The notes under the pieces were generated by a model. The model was not told the DNA's origin, did no database searches, and was given only the letters and a program-made list of their open reading frames with translations. A DNA stretch of 64,000 bases, taken from contig CAVQBG010000008.1 in NCBI GenBank assembly GCA_963710625.1, positions 62,001 to 126,000 on the forward strand, in the 5' to 3' direction. Origin of the DNA: Sva-07 sp963710625 (GTDB taxonomy: Bacteria > Actinomycetota > Acidimicrobiia > Acidimicrobiales > Ilumatobacteraceae). Positions within the stretch are counted from its first letter, which is position 1; every line of letters starts with the position of its first letter. Position numbers and translations under genes: made by a program. Of this stretch, positions 25,143 to 34,737 are shown piece after piece.

Positions 25143-25904
25143 ATGCGGGGGTACGACGAACGGTCCTACGGCGACGGGTTCGCCGACGTGTACGACGAGT
25201 GGTACGCCGAGGTCACCGACGTCGACGCCACCGTACGACGCCTGACCGCGCTGGCGGGCCCTGCGGGAAGCGTCCTCGAACTCGGCGTGGGCACCGGTCG
25301 ACTGGCCGTCCCGATGGCCGCCGCCGGATTGCGGGTGGTCGGCGTCGACAGCAGCCAGTCGATGCTCGATCGCCTCGCCGAGCGCGACACCGCCGGCGCC
25401 GTCACGGTGATCCGCGGCGACATGGTCGACGACCTTCCCGCGGGTCCGTTCGATGCCGTGCTCGTGGCGTACAACACGATCTTCAACATCCTCGACGGCG
25501 ACGGCCAGCAGCGCTGTTTCGATGCGGTCGCCGCTCGCCTCCGGCCCGGAGCGGCGTTCGTCGTCGAGGCGTTCGTGCCCGACGCCGACCGGCCGCCGAG
25601 ATCGAGCTCCGACGTGTCGGTCCGATCGCTCGCCGCGGATCATGTCGTGCTGTCGGTGTCGGTCGACGATCCCGAGCACCAGCGCGCCGAGGGGCAGTTC
25701 GTCCAGTTCACCGAGTCGGATGGCGTGCGTCTGCGGCCGTGGGCGATCCGCTGGTCGACCCCCGCACAACTCGATGCGATGGCCGAGCGGGCGGGACTCG
25801 TGTTGCGTGACCGCGCCATGGACATGGCCGGCATGCCGTTCACCCCCGACAGCGAACAGCACGTGTCGGTCTACGAGAAACCGGAGGCAGTGGATGGGCA
25901 GTGA
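25143..25904 (+). CDS. Class I SAM-dependent methyltransferase
   Basis: A 253-residue methyltransferase. Motif I is VLELGVGTGRLAVPMAAAG (about residues 44-62), followed by the acidic end of strand 2 in VGVDSSQSMLD, and the GDMVDDLPAGPFDAVLVAYNT region. The N-terminus YGDGFADVYDEWY is common in the Methyltransf_25 group. The substrate is unknown. The ATG at 25143 lies 7 nt after TAGCCT (25130-25135). It overlaps the LLM oxidoreductase by 11 bp, so the two form an operon. Confidence 0.85.
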   Translation: MRGYDERSYGDGFADVYDEWYAEVTDVDATVRRLTALAGPAGSVLELGVGTGRLAVPMAAAGLRVVGVDSSQSMLDRLAERDTAGAVTVIRGDMVDDLPAGPFDAVLVAYNTIFNILDGDGQQRCFDAVAARLRPGAAFVVEAFVPDADRPPRSSSDVSVRSLAADHVVLSVSVDDPEHQRAEGQFVQFTESDGVRLRPWAIRWSTPAQLDAMAERAGLVLRDRAMDMAGMPFTPDSEQHVSVYEKPEAVDGQ

Positions 25905-26748
25905 CGTCAAGTTCGGGCTCGGTGTGCCCAACGGCGGAGACTTCGCCGAGCCGACCCGGCTGACCGCGCTCGCCCGCGAGGCCGAGGACGCCGGTTGGGA
26001 CGGGTTCTTCCTGTGGGACCACGTGATCCGGCGCCAGCCGTGGCAGCCGATGGTCGACCCGTGGGTCACCCTCGCCGCGGTGGCCACGTCGACCGATCGA
26101 CTGATCCTCGGGCCGATGGTCACGCCACTGGCTCGTCGACGGGTGTCGGTGGTGGCGCGGCAGTCGGTGACACTCGACGTGCTGTCGGGCGGCCGGCTTC
26201 GTCTCGGCGTCGGGCTCGGTGCCCCGGACGACGAGTTCACCCGCTTCGGCGAGGACGCCGACCCGAGGCGTCGCGCCCGGATCCTGGACGAGTCACTCGA
26301 GGCGCTCACACAGCTGTGGTCCGGCGAGGAGGTGTCCTACCGCGGCGAGCACGTCATCGCCGAGGGCGTGCAGTTCCTGCCGACTCCCGTCCGTGGCCGG
26401 ATCCCGATCTGGGTGGCCGGCGGTTGGCCGGGCGGAGCGCCGTTCCGTCGCGCCGCGCGGTTCGACGGCGTCTGGCCCGTCTCGACGGCCCGACGCGCCC
26501 TGACAGTCGCCGAGTTCACCGAATGTGTCGACATCGTCGGTCGTCATCGCCACGAGATCGGCCGGACGGCCGAGACCTTCGACGCCTGCTACGTCGACCG
26601 CAGTCCCGCGGGCGCCGACGAGGCGACCGCCGACCGGATCGGTCGTCTCACCGAGGTCGGCATGACCTGGTGGATCGACTCCCTCGACGACCCGACCCTC
26701 CCGTTCGAACACCACCGAGCCCGGGTCCTCGCCGGCCCCCCGCCCTGA
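25894..26748 (+). CDS. LLM-class flavin/F420-dependent oxidoreductase
   Basis: A 284-residue luciferase-like barrel protein. It shows FGLGVPNGGDF, the early LAREAEDAGWDGFFLWDHV, GPMVTPLARRR, the phosphate-binding SGGRLRLGVGLGAPDDEF, and GRIPIWVAGGWPGG. In Actinobacteria such proteins commonly use F420. The substrate is unknown. The ATG at 25894 overlaps the methyltransferase end. A family 2 palindrome follows the stop, separating it from a convergent SDR. Confidence 0.87.
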   Translation: MGSDVKFGLGVPNGGDFAEPTRLTALAREAEDAGWDGFFLWDHVIRRQPWQPMVDPWVTLAAVATSTDRLILGPMVTPLARRRVSVVARQSVTLDVLSGGRLRLGVGLGAPDDEFTRFGEDADPRRRARILDESLEALTQLWSGEEVSYRGEHVIAEGVQFLPTPVRGRIPIWVAGGWPGGAPFRRAARFDGVWPVSTARRALTVAEFTECVDIVGRHRHEIGRTAETFDACYVDRSPAGADEATADRIGRLTEVGMTWWIDSLDDPTLPFEHHRARVLAGPPP

Positions 26749-26783
26749 CCGCCCTGGACCCGGTCCCCCACACACGGAAATCT

Positions 26784-26818
26784 CGCGGTTTCCGGTCGGT
26801 GACCGACCGGAAACCGCG
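26784..26818. terminator. Family 2 palindrome, copy 2 (LLM/SDR convergent gap)
   Basis: Perfect 17-bp arms (CGCGGTTTCCGGTCGGT and its complement) around one G. Outward tails are AAGTTTTGGG on + and AGATTTCC on -. It lies between convergent gene ends at 26748 and 26849. The structure and placement fit a bidirectional intrinsic terminator with short T-runs. Confidence 0.78.
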
Positions 26819-26848
26819 AAGTTTTGGGAGGGGTGACGTGCTGGGGGG

Positions 26849-27643
26849 TCAGAAGGAGTGGTAGCCGCCGTCGATGGTGATGACGTCGCCGGTGTGATAG
26901 CTGGAGGCGGGGCTGGCGAGGTACACGGCGAGGCCGCCGAAGTCGGCGGGGACACCCCAGCGTCGGGCGGGGACGCGCGGCAGCACCTTGTCGACGAAGC
27001 GATCCCACTGGAACGCCCCGGCGGTCATGTCGCTCTCGATCCAACCCGGGAGAATCGAGTTGCACCGCACGCCGTGGCGAGCGTGCTGCACCGCGATCGC
27101 CTTCATCATCGAGTTGACACCGGCCTTCGAGGCGCCGTAGTGCTGGCCCGACTGTTGGCCGAAGAACGCCGACCCGGACGTGGTGAACACGATCGATCCA
27201 CCCGCCTCGTCGCCGTTCTCGGCACGTTCCACCATGTGTCGCGCCGCCTCGCGTGCGGTGAAGAAGGCGCCGTCGAGGTTCACCCGCATCACCCGTCGCC
27301 ACTCGTCGGCGGACATGCCGATGAAGCTCGGCGCCTGCCCGCCGACCCCCGCGTTGACGAAGCACGAATCGATCCGGCCGAGCTCGCCGATCGTGTCGCC
27401 CATCGCCTGCACCACCGCCCCCTCGTCGCCGACATCGCACACGATCGACAGCAGCTCCACGTCGTGGCGTCCCAGCTGCTCGATCGCGGCATCGTTCTTG
27501 TCGGGGTTCGTCCCCCAGATCGCCACATCGGCACCATGGGCGGCGAGCGCCTCGGCCATGCCGAGGCCGATGCCGCCGTTGCCACCGGTCACGAGCGCGA
27601 CATGGCCGGAGAGATCGAACGGGGACCCGTCGGGGAGTGCCAT
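26849..27643 (-). CDS. Short-chain dehydrogenase/reductase (SDR)
   Basis: A 264-residue classical SDR. The cofactor motif is TGGNGGIGLG (about residues 19-28), FVNAGVGG replaces NNAG, and the active site is Ser in TTSGSAFFG with Tyr/Lys in HYGASKAG. The C-terminus GDVITIDGGYHSF is typical of the FabG-like group. Substrate unknown. The ATG at 27643 lies 6 nt after TACTGT (27650-27655 on this strand). It diverges from dxs. Confidence 0.89.
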   Translation of the reverse strand: MALPDGSPFDLSGHVALVTGGNGGIGLGMAEALAAHGADVAIWGTNPDKNDAAIEQLGRHDVELLSIVCDVGDEGAVVQAMGDTIGELGRIDSCFVNAGVGGQAPSFIGMSADEWRRVMRVNLDGAFFTAREAARHMVERAENGDEAGGSIVFTTSGSAFFGQQSGQHYGASKAGVNSMMKAIAVQHARHGVRCNSILPGWIESDMTAGAFQWDRFVDKVLPRVPARRWGVPADFGGLAVYLASPASSYHTGDVITIDGGYHSF

Positions 27644-27717
27644 CACGCCACAGTAGGACGTCGACTGTGGCGGTCCGTCACGCACGACTGCGATGGTGCG
27701 GATAGCGTCATCCCCGC

Positions 27718-29649
27718 ATGTATCTCGAGCGCGTCCGCCAACCCGCCGACCTGCGGGACCTGTCGTACGACGAACTCAACGATCTCGCCGGCGAGATCCG
27801 TGACTTCGTCGTGTCGGCGGTGTCGGACACGGGTGGCCACCTCGGCTCCAATCTCGGCGCCGTCGAACTCACGCTCGCACTGCACCGGGTCTTCGACTCC
27901 CCCACCGACGCGATCCTGTGGGACACCGGCCACCAGGCCTACATCCACAAGATCGTCACGGGCCGCCAGCGCCAGTTCGAACAACTCCGCCAGCAGGGCG
28001 GTCTCTCCGGCTACCCGAGCCGCGAGGAGTCCGAACACGACTACGTCGAGAACAGCCATGCCTCCACGATCCTGTCGTACGCCTACGGCATGGCGGTCGC
28101 CCGCGACCTCGGCGTCGACCACCACCGCCACATCGTCGCCATCCTCGGCGACGGCTCGATGACCGGCGGAATGGCCTACGAGGCGATCAACAACATCGGT
28201 CACGGCGACAAGCGCGTCATCATCGTCCTCAACGACAACGGCCGCTCGTACGCGCCGACGGTCTCGATGCTGTCGGCGAGCGCCCAGAGCAAGGACGAGC
28301 GCGCCAACCACCCCAGCGTCACCGACGCACTCACCGAGAAGCTGTCGCACGCACTCACCGACATTCGCCTCAACCCGGTGTACGTCCGCCGCCAGCGCCG
28401 TCTCGAGGAGTTCCTGCAACACCTGCCCGTGGTCGGTCACCAGGCGGGGTCGGCGATGGACGCGTTCAAGGCCGGTGTGCGCGAGTTCCTCCAACCGCCT
28501 TCGTTCTTCGAGGCACTGGGCGTGCGATACGTCGGCCCGTTCGACGGCCACAACATCGAGGAGATGGAGCACGCGTTCCAGAACGCGATCGAACTCTCGG
28601 AGGAGGGCCCGATCCTCGTCCATGTCCTCACCCAGAAGGGTCGCGGCTACTCACCCGCCGAGGACGACGACGAGAAACACCTCCACGACGCGCCCGTGTT
28701 CGATCCGCTCGTCGGCCCACCCAAGGCGGTCGCCACCGGCTACACGCAGGCCTTCGCCGAGGCGATCGTCAAGGAGGCCGAGGCCGACGAACGCATCGTC
28801 GCGATCACCGCAGCCATGCCGGGCCCCACCGGTCTCCTGCCCTTCCAGGACCGGTTCCCCGACCGGATGTTCGACGTCGGCATCGCCGAGCAGCACGCGG
28901 TCACCGGCGCCGCCGGCATGGCGATGGCTGGGCTCCGTCCGATCGTGGCGATCTACTCGACGTTCCTCAACCGGGCGTGGGACCAGGTCGTCTACGACGT
29001 CGCGCTGCACCGGCTCCCGGTGATCTTCTGCCTCGATCGTGCGGGTGTGACCGGTCCGGACGGTGCCAGCCATCACGGCGTGTACGACATGGCGCTGCTG
29101 TCGAAGGTTCCCGGGATGCGCGTGCTCGCACCGTCGAGCGCACAGGAACTGGCTCAGATGCTGCACGACGCAGCCGCGCTCGTCGACGACGGCCCGATCG
29201 CGATCCGCTATCCGCGAGGCGCGGCTCGCCAGGTCGGCGAGACCGAGGTCGGATCGGGGTTCAGCGCCCGGAAGGTCCGCTCCGGTTCGGGAACGTGCAT
29301 CGTGGCCGTCGGCAAGATGCTCGAGACCGCCGAGAAGGCGGCCGACGTCCTCTCGGAGGACGGTATCGAGGTGACGGTCTGGGATGCCCGCTGCTGCGCG
29401 CCGCTCGACGCGGCGATGATCGCCGACGCAGCGACCCACGAACGCCTGGTGACGATCGAGGACGGAATTCGCGACGGCGGGATCGGGATGTCGGTCGGCG
29501 ACGCCGTGTGCGCGTTGCGCACCCACACCGACGTGAGCATCCTCGGCCTCCCGACGAAGTTCATCCCGCACGACCCGAAGTCCAACGCGATCCTCAGCCG
29601 CTTCGGGCTCGACGTCGACGGCCTCGTCGCCACCGTTCGCAACGGCTGA
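27718..29649 (+). CDS. dxs: 1-deoxy-D-xylulose-5-phosphate synthase
   Basis: Condenses pyruvate and glyceraldehyde 3-phosphate with thiamine diphosphate at the head of the MEP isoprenoid route. A 643-residue transketolase-type protein: GGHLGSNLGAVELTLALH near residue 40, the ThDP motif GDGSMTGGMAYEAINN (about 142-157) closing with NDN, and the EQHAVTGAAGMA glutamate region (about residue 395). The full C-terminal domain is present. The ATG at 27718 lies 9 nt after TAGCGT. A GNAT gene follows after 4 bp. No other MEP gene is in the window. Confidence 0.97.
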   Translation: MYLERVRQPADLRDLSYDELNDLAGEIRDFVVSAVSDTGGHLGSNLGAVELTLALHRVFDSPTDAILWDTGHQAYIHKIVTGRQRQFEQLRQQGGLSGYPSREESEHDYVENSHASTILSYAYGMAVARDLGVDHHRHIVAILGDGSMTGGMAYEAINNIGHGDKRVIIVLNDNGRSYAPTVSMLSASAQSKDERANHPSVTDALTEKLSHALTDIRLNPVYVRRQRRLEEFLQHLPVVGHQAGSAMDAFKAGVREFLQPPSFFEALGVRYVGPFDGHNIEEMEHAFQNAIELSEEGPILVHVLTQKGRGYSPAEDDDEKHLHDAPVFDPLVGPPKAVATGYTQAFAEAIVKEAEADERIVAITAAMPGPTGLLPFQDRFPDRMFDVGIAEQHAVTGAAGMAMAGLRPIVAIYSTFLNRAWDQVVYDVALHRLPVIFCLDRAGVTGPDGASHHGVYDMALLSKVPGMRVLAPSSAQELAQMLHDAAALVDDGPIAIRYPRGAARQVGETEVGSGFSARKVRSGSGTCIVAVGKMLETAEKAADVLSEDGIEVTVWDARCCAPLDAAMIADAATHERLVTIEDGIRDGGIGMSVGDAVCALRTHTDVSILGLPTKFIPHDPKSNAILSRFGLDVDGLVATVRNG

Positions 29650-29653
29650 CGAG

Positions 29654-30718
29654 GTGGCGTTCACGCCGATCTCGACGCCGCGACTGCTCCTCCGACCCCT
29701 CAGGACGAGTGACGCCGTTCATCTCGCTGCTCGACGAAGCGATCCCGACGTGGCCAGGTACCAGAACTGGTTGACGCCGTGCCCGCTCGAACGTGCCGAG
29801 GCGATGATCGCCGAGCTCATGGAGCTCGAGGGACCCACCGACGACGAATGGTGGATGCTGACGGTGGCGGACCCGTCCGATTCCTCGGTGTACGGCGATC
29901 TGGTCGTGCACCTCAGGCAGGGGGGACGAACGGCGGAGATCGGCTACACGCTCGCCCGACGTGCGTGGGGACACGGGTACGCCGTCGAGGGGACGACCGC
30001 GCTGGTCGAGTACCTGTTCGAGACGGTCGGCGTCACGCGGGTCGAGGCGATGCTCCACCCCGACAACCCGGCGTCGGCGATGGTGCTCGAACGGGTCGGG
30101 CTGCTGTTCGAGGGCCACACGCGCTCGTCGTTCTGGCTCGGTGACGACAACTCCGACGACTGGCTGTACGGGATGACCCGTTCCGATTGGGACACGTGGC
30201 GCAACCGGCCGCGCCAGCGACCCGAGCACGTCGAGCTGGTCGAGGTGACGCGAGCGCACCTCGACGCTGTCATCGCACTGGCCACCCATCGCTCGCAGCA
30301 GCGCTTCGTCGAGCCGGTGGCCGACTCGCTGGCGGAGGCGCTGGTGCCGCCGGCGACACACGGCGAGACCGTCATCGCCTGGTACCGCGCCGTCATCGCC
30401 GACGGTGAACCGGTCGGCTTCGTGATGGTCGGCCGCTCCCCATCCGGGGATCGGGCCCCGTACCTCTGGCGCCTGATCGTCGACCGTCTGCACCAACGCC
30501 GGGGGATCGGCGGTGAGGTGATCGACCTCGTCGCCGATCAGTGCCGTCGTTGGGGCGCCGCTGAACTCCAAGTGTCGTGGGTGCCGGGCAAGGGTTCGCC
30601 CGAGCCGTTCTTCGTGAGCTGTGGGTTCGTTCCCACCGGCACCGGCGTCGACGGCGCGATCGGCGCCCGCCGCACGTTGACCGACACCCCACTTCGGCCC
30701 AGTGACGGCAGCTCGTAG
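29654..30718 (+). CDS. Tandem double-domain GNAT acetyltransferase
   Basis: A 354-residue protein with two GNAT domains. The first (about residues 5-178) is RimJ-like: TPRLLLRPLRTSDA, then YTLARRAWGHGYAVEGTTAL as acetyl-CoA loop. The second (about 192-340) has LWRLIVDRLHQRRGIGGEVI (R-x-x-G-I-G) and ends in FFVSCGFVPTGTG. Both keep the CoA-binding pattern. Substrates are unknown. The GTG start is 4 bp after the dxs stop, indicating co-transcription, though a functional link to isoprenoid synthesis is not implied. Confidence 0.82.
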   Translation: MAFTPISTPRLLLRPLRTSDAVHLAARRSDPDVARYQNWLTPCPLERAEAMIAELMELEGPTDDEWWMLTVADPSDSSVYGDLVVHLRQGGRTAEIGYTLARRAWGHGYAVEGTTALVEYLFETVGVTRVEAMLHPDNPASAMVLERVGLLFEGHTRSSFWLGDDNSDDWLYGMTRSDWDTWRNRPRQRPEHVELVEVTRAHLDAVIALATHRSQQRFVEPVADSLAEALVPPATHGETVIAWYRAVIADGEPVGFVMVGRSPSGDRAPYLWRLIVDRLHQRRGIGGEVIDLVADQCRRWGAAELQVSWVPGKGSPEPFFVSCGFVPTGTGVDGAIGARRTLTDTPLRPSDGSS

Positions 30719-30728
30719 TCTTCGGGGG

Positions 30729-31595
30729 GTGAGCGACACCACGACCGATCCGTACGCCGCCTACAGCCACCTGCGGTTCGAACGGCCGAGCGACGGTGTG
30801 CTCCTGATCACACTCGACGACCCCGCGCGACTCAACGCCACGGGCGCCGACATGCATCTCCAGCTCTCGAAGGTGTTCCGGACGATCGACGACGACCCCA
30901 CCGTGCGAGCCGCCGTCGTCACCGGCGCCGGGCGAGCCTTCTCGGCGGGTGGCGATCTCGACTGGATCGCCGAACAGGTCGGCGACTACACCCAGACCAT
31001 CCGGGTGATGAAGGAGGCCGGTGACATCGTCCGCACGATGATCGACTGCGACACGCCGATCGTGTCGGCGATCAACGGCGTGGCCGTCGGTGCGGGTCTC
31101 GCGGTGGCGCTGCTCGCCGACATCAGCATCATCGACGAAGATGCCAAGCTCACCGACGGCCACATCCGCCTCGGTGTGGCCGGAGGTGATCACGCGGTCG
31201 CGATCTGGCCGCTGCTCTGCGGCATGGCAAAGGCGAAGTACTACCTGCTCACCGCCGACTTCCTCGACGGGCGCGAAGCGGAACGGATCGGGCTCGTGTC
31301 GAAGGCGGTGCCGGCCGACGAGGTGCTGACCACGGCGTTGGGGGTCGCCGCAAGGCTGGCTGCCGGCCCCGTCGATGCGACCCGGATGACCAAGCGGGCA
31401 CTCAACCACTGGCTCCGTCAGGCGCTGCCGAACTTCGAGGCGTCGCTCGCCTACGAGATGATCAACTTCCTCGGACCGGACGCGGCCGAGGGCCTCGCGG
31501 CACTGCAGGAGAAGCGGTCGCCGCACTTCCCCTCCGCCGTGTCTGCCGAGCCCACCACACCGCCCAGGCCGTCCACGCCTTCATCCGCGCCCTGA
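30729..31595 (+). CDS. Enoyl-CoA hydratase/isomerase family protein
   Basis: A 288-residue crotonase-fold protein. Oxyanion-hole segments are GAGRAFSAGGDLDW (about residue 63) and NGVAVGAGLAVALLADI (about 118). It probably acts on an acyl-CoA in beta-oxidation; hydratase versus isomerase cannot be decided. A Pro/Ser/Thr-rich tail of about 20 residues follows the fold. The GTG at 30729 lies 7 nt after TAGTCT (30716-30721), so it has its own likely promoter inside the end of the GNAT gene. Confidence 0.87.
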   Translation: MSDTTTDPYAAYSHLRFERPSDGVLLITLDDPARLNATGADMHLQLSKVFRTIDDDPTVRAAVVTGAGRAFSAGGDLDWIAEQVGDYTQTIRVMKEAGDIVRTMIDCDTPIVSAINGVAVGAGLAVALLADISIIDEDAKLTDGHIRLGVAGGDHAVAIWPLLCGMAKAKYYLLTADFLDGREAERIGLVSKAVPADEVLTTALGVAARLAAGPVDATRMTKRALNHWLRQALPNFEASLAYEMINFLGPDAAEGLAALQEKRSPHFPSAVSAEPTTPPRPSTPSSAP

Positions 31596-31610
31596 CGATC
31601 GGAGACCCCG

Positions 31611-32411
31611 ATGGACCACGCTCTCGACCTCACCCACGACCTGGCACTCGCTCTCGACGTGGCCGACACCGTCGATGCATACACGTTGCCGAACTTCCAC
31701 GAGGCCGACTTCGACATCGACTGGAAGCGCAATCGGACCGAGGTGACCGAGATCGACCGCCGCGCCGAGATGATGATCGTCGAGCGGTTGCTGCACGAGA
31801 GGCCCCACCACAGCGCGTTCGGCGAGGAGCACGGCGCAGTCGGCGACGTCGCCTCCCCGTGGCAGTGGGTGATCGACCCGATCGACGGCACGTCCGGGTT
31901 CGTGCGCGGCATCCCGATCTGGGCGACCCTGATCGCACTGGTACACGCGGATCGTGGAACCCTGCTCGGCGTGGTCTCGGCTCCAGCCCTGGGGCGCCGG
32001 TGGTGGGGCGGGCTCGGGCTCGGCGCGACCGTGTCGGTGTTCGGCGACGAACGGCCGATCGTCGTGTCGACCGTCGACGACCTCGGCGAGGCACAGGTGA
32101 GCATCACCCACAGCCACGGGTGGGACGCGCTCGGGCTCACACCTGCGCTCGTGGGACTCCAGCAACGGGCTCGACGGTCGCGGGGCATCGGCGACTTCTG
32201 GCAGCACATGCTGGTCGCCGAAGGGGCGATGGACGTGGCGGTCGACGCCGTCGGCGTCGCGCCCTACGACATCGCCGCCGTGAAGCCGATCGTCGAAGCC
32301 GCCGGCGGCAGCCTCACCGATCGCCACGGCGTGCCGACACACCTGAACAACACGGCGATCAGCACCAACCGCCTCCTCCACGAGGTCGTCATCGCTGCCC
32401 TCGCCGAGTGA
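31611..32411 (+). CDS. hisN: Inositol-monophosphatase-family protein, probably histidinol-phosphatase
   Basis: A 266-residue metal-dependent phosphatase. The metal site shows the EEHG motif in AFGEEHG, WVIDPIDGTSGFVRG (DPIDGT) and the C-terminal YDIAAVKPIVEAAGG. The G-F-V-R-G after DGT is typical of actinobacterial HisN enzymes, which release histidinol from histidinol phosphate; inositol phosphatase activity cannot be excluded. The start has GGAG 8-9 nt upstream. No other his gene is in the window. Confidence 0.78.
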   Translation: MDHALDLTHDLALALDVADTVDAYTLPNFHEADFDIDWKRNRTEVTEIDRRAEMMIVERLLHERPHHSAFGEEHGAVGDVASPWQWVIDPIDGTSGFVRGIPIWATLIALVHADRGTLLGVVSAPALGRRWWGGLGLGATVSVFGDERPIVVSTVDDLGEAQVSITHSHGWDALGLTPALVGLQQRARRSRGIGDFWQHMLVAEGAMDVAVDAVGVAPYDIAAVKPIVEAAGGSLTDRHGVPTHLNNTAISTNRLLHEVVIAALAE

Positions 32412-32479
32412 TGCAGCGACGGGTGTCGGACACCGATCGTCGCATCGACGCCGGCTGACGGCGGATAGCGTTCGCGGCC

Positions 32480-33676
32480 ATGTCGAACGACCGGACGCCG
32501 CCCACCGACGGGGCGGGAGAGACCGCGCCGGAGACGCTGGCGATCACGGCGGGTCGCGCCGCGAGCGGATCGTCGCTGGCGCCCGCACTGTGGGCGTCGA
32601 GCACCTGGGAATCCGAGGGCCTGGACGATGCCCACCGCCGTGCGACCTCGGTGCGCCACGGCGACTTCTACAGCCGCTACTCGAACCCGACGGTCACGTC
32701 GTTCGAGCAGGCGATGGCCGAACTGGAGGGCGCCGAGGCCTCGCTCGCGTTCGCGTCCGGTATGGGAGCGTTGGCCTCGACGGTGTTCGCGCTCTGCTCC
32801 ACCGGAAGCCACATCGTCGCCCAGCGTCAGCTGTACGCCGGCACCCTCGCCTTCCTGCAGGGTCCCTGCCGTCGGATGGGGATCGACGTCACGTTCGTCG
32901 ACGTCGCGACCCCCGGTGCCTTCGCCGACGCCGTCGAGCCTGGTCGCACGATGCTCGTGCTGGCCGAGTCGCCGTCCAACCCGCTCCTCGAGTTGGCGGA
33001 CCTCGACGAGCTCGGCTCGATCCGCGGCCCGTTCACCGCCGTCGACTCGACGTTCTCCACGCCGCTCGGCCAGCAGCCGCTGGCGCACGGCGTCGACCTC
33101 GCGCTGCACTCGGCCACCAAGGGCATCGCCGGCCACAACGACGCCACGCTCGGCGTGATCTCGGGTGATGCCGATCTCCTCGCGGAGATCTGGGCCTACT
33201 CGGTGCTCCACGGCGCCACACCCTCGCCGTTCGACGCCCTCAACGCCCTTCGAGGCATCCGCACACTCGGCGTGCGGACCCGCCACCAGAACGAGACCGC
33301 CCGTTCCCTGGCGGTCACCCTCGCCGATCATCCCGAAGTGCGCACGGTCCACTACCCCGGGCTGAGCGAGCACCCGCAACACCAGCTGGCCACCAAGCAA
33401 CTCCGTCAGTACGGCACGGTGCTGTCGTTCGAGGTGGCCGACCGTGCGACCGCTGCATCGTTCCTCGACCGGCTCCGCGTCGCACGCGTCGCCACCTCAC
33501 TCGGCGGGCCCGAAACACTCGTGTGTCATCCCGCGACGTCCACCCACGCGAGCCTCACACCCGACGAGCAGGCCGCCACCGGCGTGACCGACGGCCTGCT
33601 GCGCGTGTCGGTGGGCCTCGAGGACTGTGCCGACCTGATCGCGGACTTCGACCACGCGCTCGAATCCCCGGCCTGA
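32480..33676 (+). CDS. Trans-sulfuration PLP enzyme (cystathionine gamma-synthase/lyase family)
   Basis: A 398-residue Cys/Met-metabolism PLP enzyme. The segments FYSRYSNPTVTSFEQ and FASGMGALASTVFAL are the family's substrate and cofactor loop, the PLP Lys is in HSATKGIAGHND, and VDSTFSTPLGQQPL is the Asp region. Members include cystathionine gamma-synthase, gamma-lyase, methionine gamma-lyase and O-acetylhomoserine sulfhydrylase, which cannot be told apart here. The ATG at 32480 lies 8 nt after TAGCGT (32466-32471). Confidence 0.86.
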   Translation: MSNDRTPPTDGAGETAPETLAITAGRAASGSSLAPALWASSTWESEGLDDAHRRATSVRHGDFYSRYSNPTVTSFEQAMAELEGAEASLAFASGMGALASTVFALCSTGSHIVAQRQLYAGTLAFLQGPCRRMGIDVTFVDVATPGAFADAVEPGRTMLVLAESPSNPLLELADLDELGSIRGPFTAVDSTFSTPLGQQPLAHGVDLALHSATKGIAGHNDATLGVISGDADLLAEIWAYSVLHGATPSPFDALNALRGIRTLGVRTRHQNETARSLAVTLADHPEVRTVHYPGLSEHPQHQLATKQLRQYGTVLSFEVADRATAASFLDRLRVARVATSLGGPETLVCHPATSTHASLTPDEQAATGVTDGLLRVSVGLEDCADLIADFDHALESPA

Positions 33677-33707
33677 CAGCCGCTTGTCGCTCGGCGTCGC
33701 TCGAGGT

Positions 33708-34388
33708 TCACTCGAGGATCGGATCGGCGGACGGGCCGAACACGAACCAACGATCGATCACCGTGTCGATGTCGGCATCGGTGCCGGACCACGCCCAGGC
33801 GCGCACCTGCTCACGACTGCGGCGTCCGGGGCGCGACCGGAAGAGCTCGAACGGTGTGATCCCGACCAGCGTGACGGCAGCGCCCGAGTCCGACGGACCG
33901 CTCCGGACGGCGCGTCCATCGGCGAGTTCGACCGTGAGGGCGACCGGGCAGTCGCCGACCGCCGCGAGGTCGAGCGCCATCGTCTCGATGATCACCGAGT
34001 CGCGATTGCCGTGACGACCCACCGCTTGGCGAACGTCGTGTTCGTGGGTGTGGCAGTCGAACGGCGGCCGAGACTCGCCGATCTGTCGGATGACCGACGC
34101 GAACCCCGATGCCTGCGCGTCCCACCGATCGAGCAGTTCGGCCACCGACAGGGTGCGGTTGCGGTCGATCTGTGACGCGGTCCACGCCTCGCCTGGCGCG
34201 CCGGCCATCCGGCCGGCCAACGCATCGTCGGGAACTCCGGCCACGTGTGACAGAACGTCGCGCACGGTCCACTTGGGCGTGCAGGGCGTGGCGACCTCCC
34301 AGTCGGCATCGTCCAACGAGCGGGCGAGATCGACGAACGACCGCTGGGCGAACAGGTAGCGGGCTTCGATGTCGGGTGCCGGGCTCAT
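33708..34388 (-). CDS. Maleylpyruvate isomerase / DinB-like family protein (mycothiol-type)
   Basis: A 226-residue four-helix-bundle protein. The N-terminal WTVRDVLSHVAGVPDDAL carries the first metal-binding His, and FDCHTHEHDVRQAVGRHG carries the second pair (H-x3-D pattern), as in mycothiol-dependent maleylpyruvate isomerase relatives. A C-terminal SCP2-like half follows (PVALTVELADGRAV). Real substrates of most members are unknown. The ATG at 34388 is divergent from a small GNAT gene 62 bp away. Confidence 0.8.
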   Translation of the reverse strand: MSPAPDIEARYLFAQRSFVDLARSLDDADWEVATPCTPKWTVRDVLSHVAGVPDDALAGRMAGAPGEAWTASQIDRNRTLSVAELLDRWDAQASGFASVIRQIGESRPPFDCHTHEHDVRQAVGRHGNRDSVIIETMALDLAAVGDCPVALTVELADGRAVRSGPSDSGAAVTLVGITPFELFRSRPGRRSREQVRAWAWSGTDADIDTVIDRWFVFGPSADPILE

Positions 34389-34450
34389 CGCAGGATGCTG
34401 GCACACGCTGGAGGGGTGTCGTCCGACTCACCGCGCGCGACACTTGCCGG

Positions 34451-34735
34451 ATGGGTTCGATGCAGGTGATCCGCGCCGACGAGCGCTCTCGGTACGAATT
34501 GTACGACGACGGCGAGCTGCTCTCGTTCGCGCCGTTCTCGCAAGCCGACGGCGTGGTGACCGTGCCGCACGTGGAGACCAGGGTGCAGCACCGGGGCAAC
34601 GGCTTCTCGTCGGTGCTGATGGACGGTGTGGTCGACGACCTCCGCACGAACGATCTCCGCATCCGACCGATCTGCTGGGTTGCACGCCAGCACGTCCAGG
34701 CGCTTCCCGACGCCGACCAGCTGATCGTCGACTGA
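34451..34735 (+). CDS. Small GNAT-fold N-acetyltransferase (COG2388/YjdJ-like)
   Basis: A 94-residue minimal GNAT. It shows an N-terminal beta hairpin (SRYELYDDGELLSFAPF), strand VTVPHVETRVQHRGNG as acetyl-CoA pyrophosphate loop (R-x-x-G-x-G form), and the helix that follows. The family has a reduced acetyltransferase fold and uncertain substrates. The ATG at 34451 was chosen; a second ATG lies three codons downstream. It ends 2 bp before DUF2277, so the two are co-transcribed. Confidence 0.78.
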   Translation: MGSMQVIRADERSRYELYDDGELLSFAPFSQADGVVTVPHVETRVQHRGNGFSSVLMDGVVDDLRTNDLRIRPICWVARQHVQALPDADQLIVD

Positions 34736-34737
34736 CC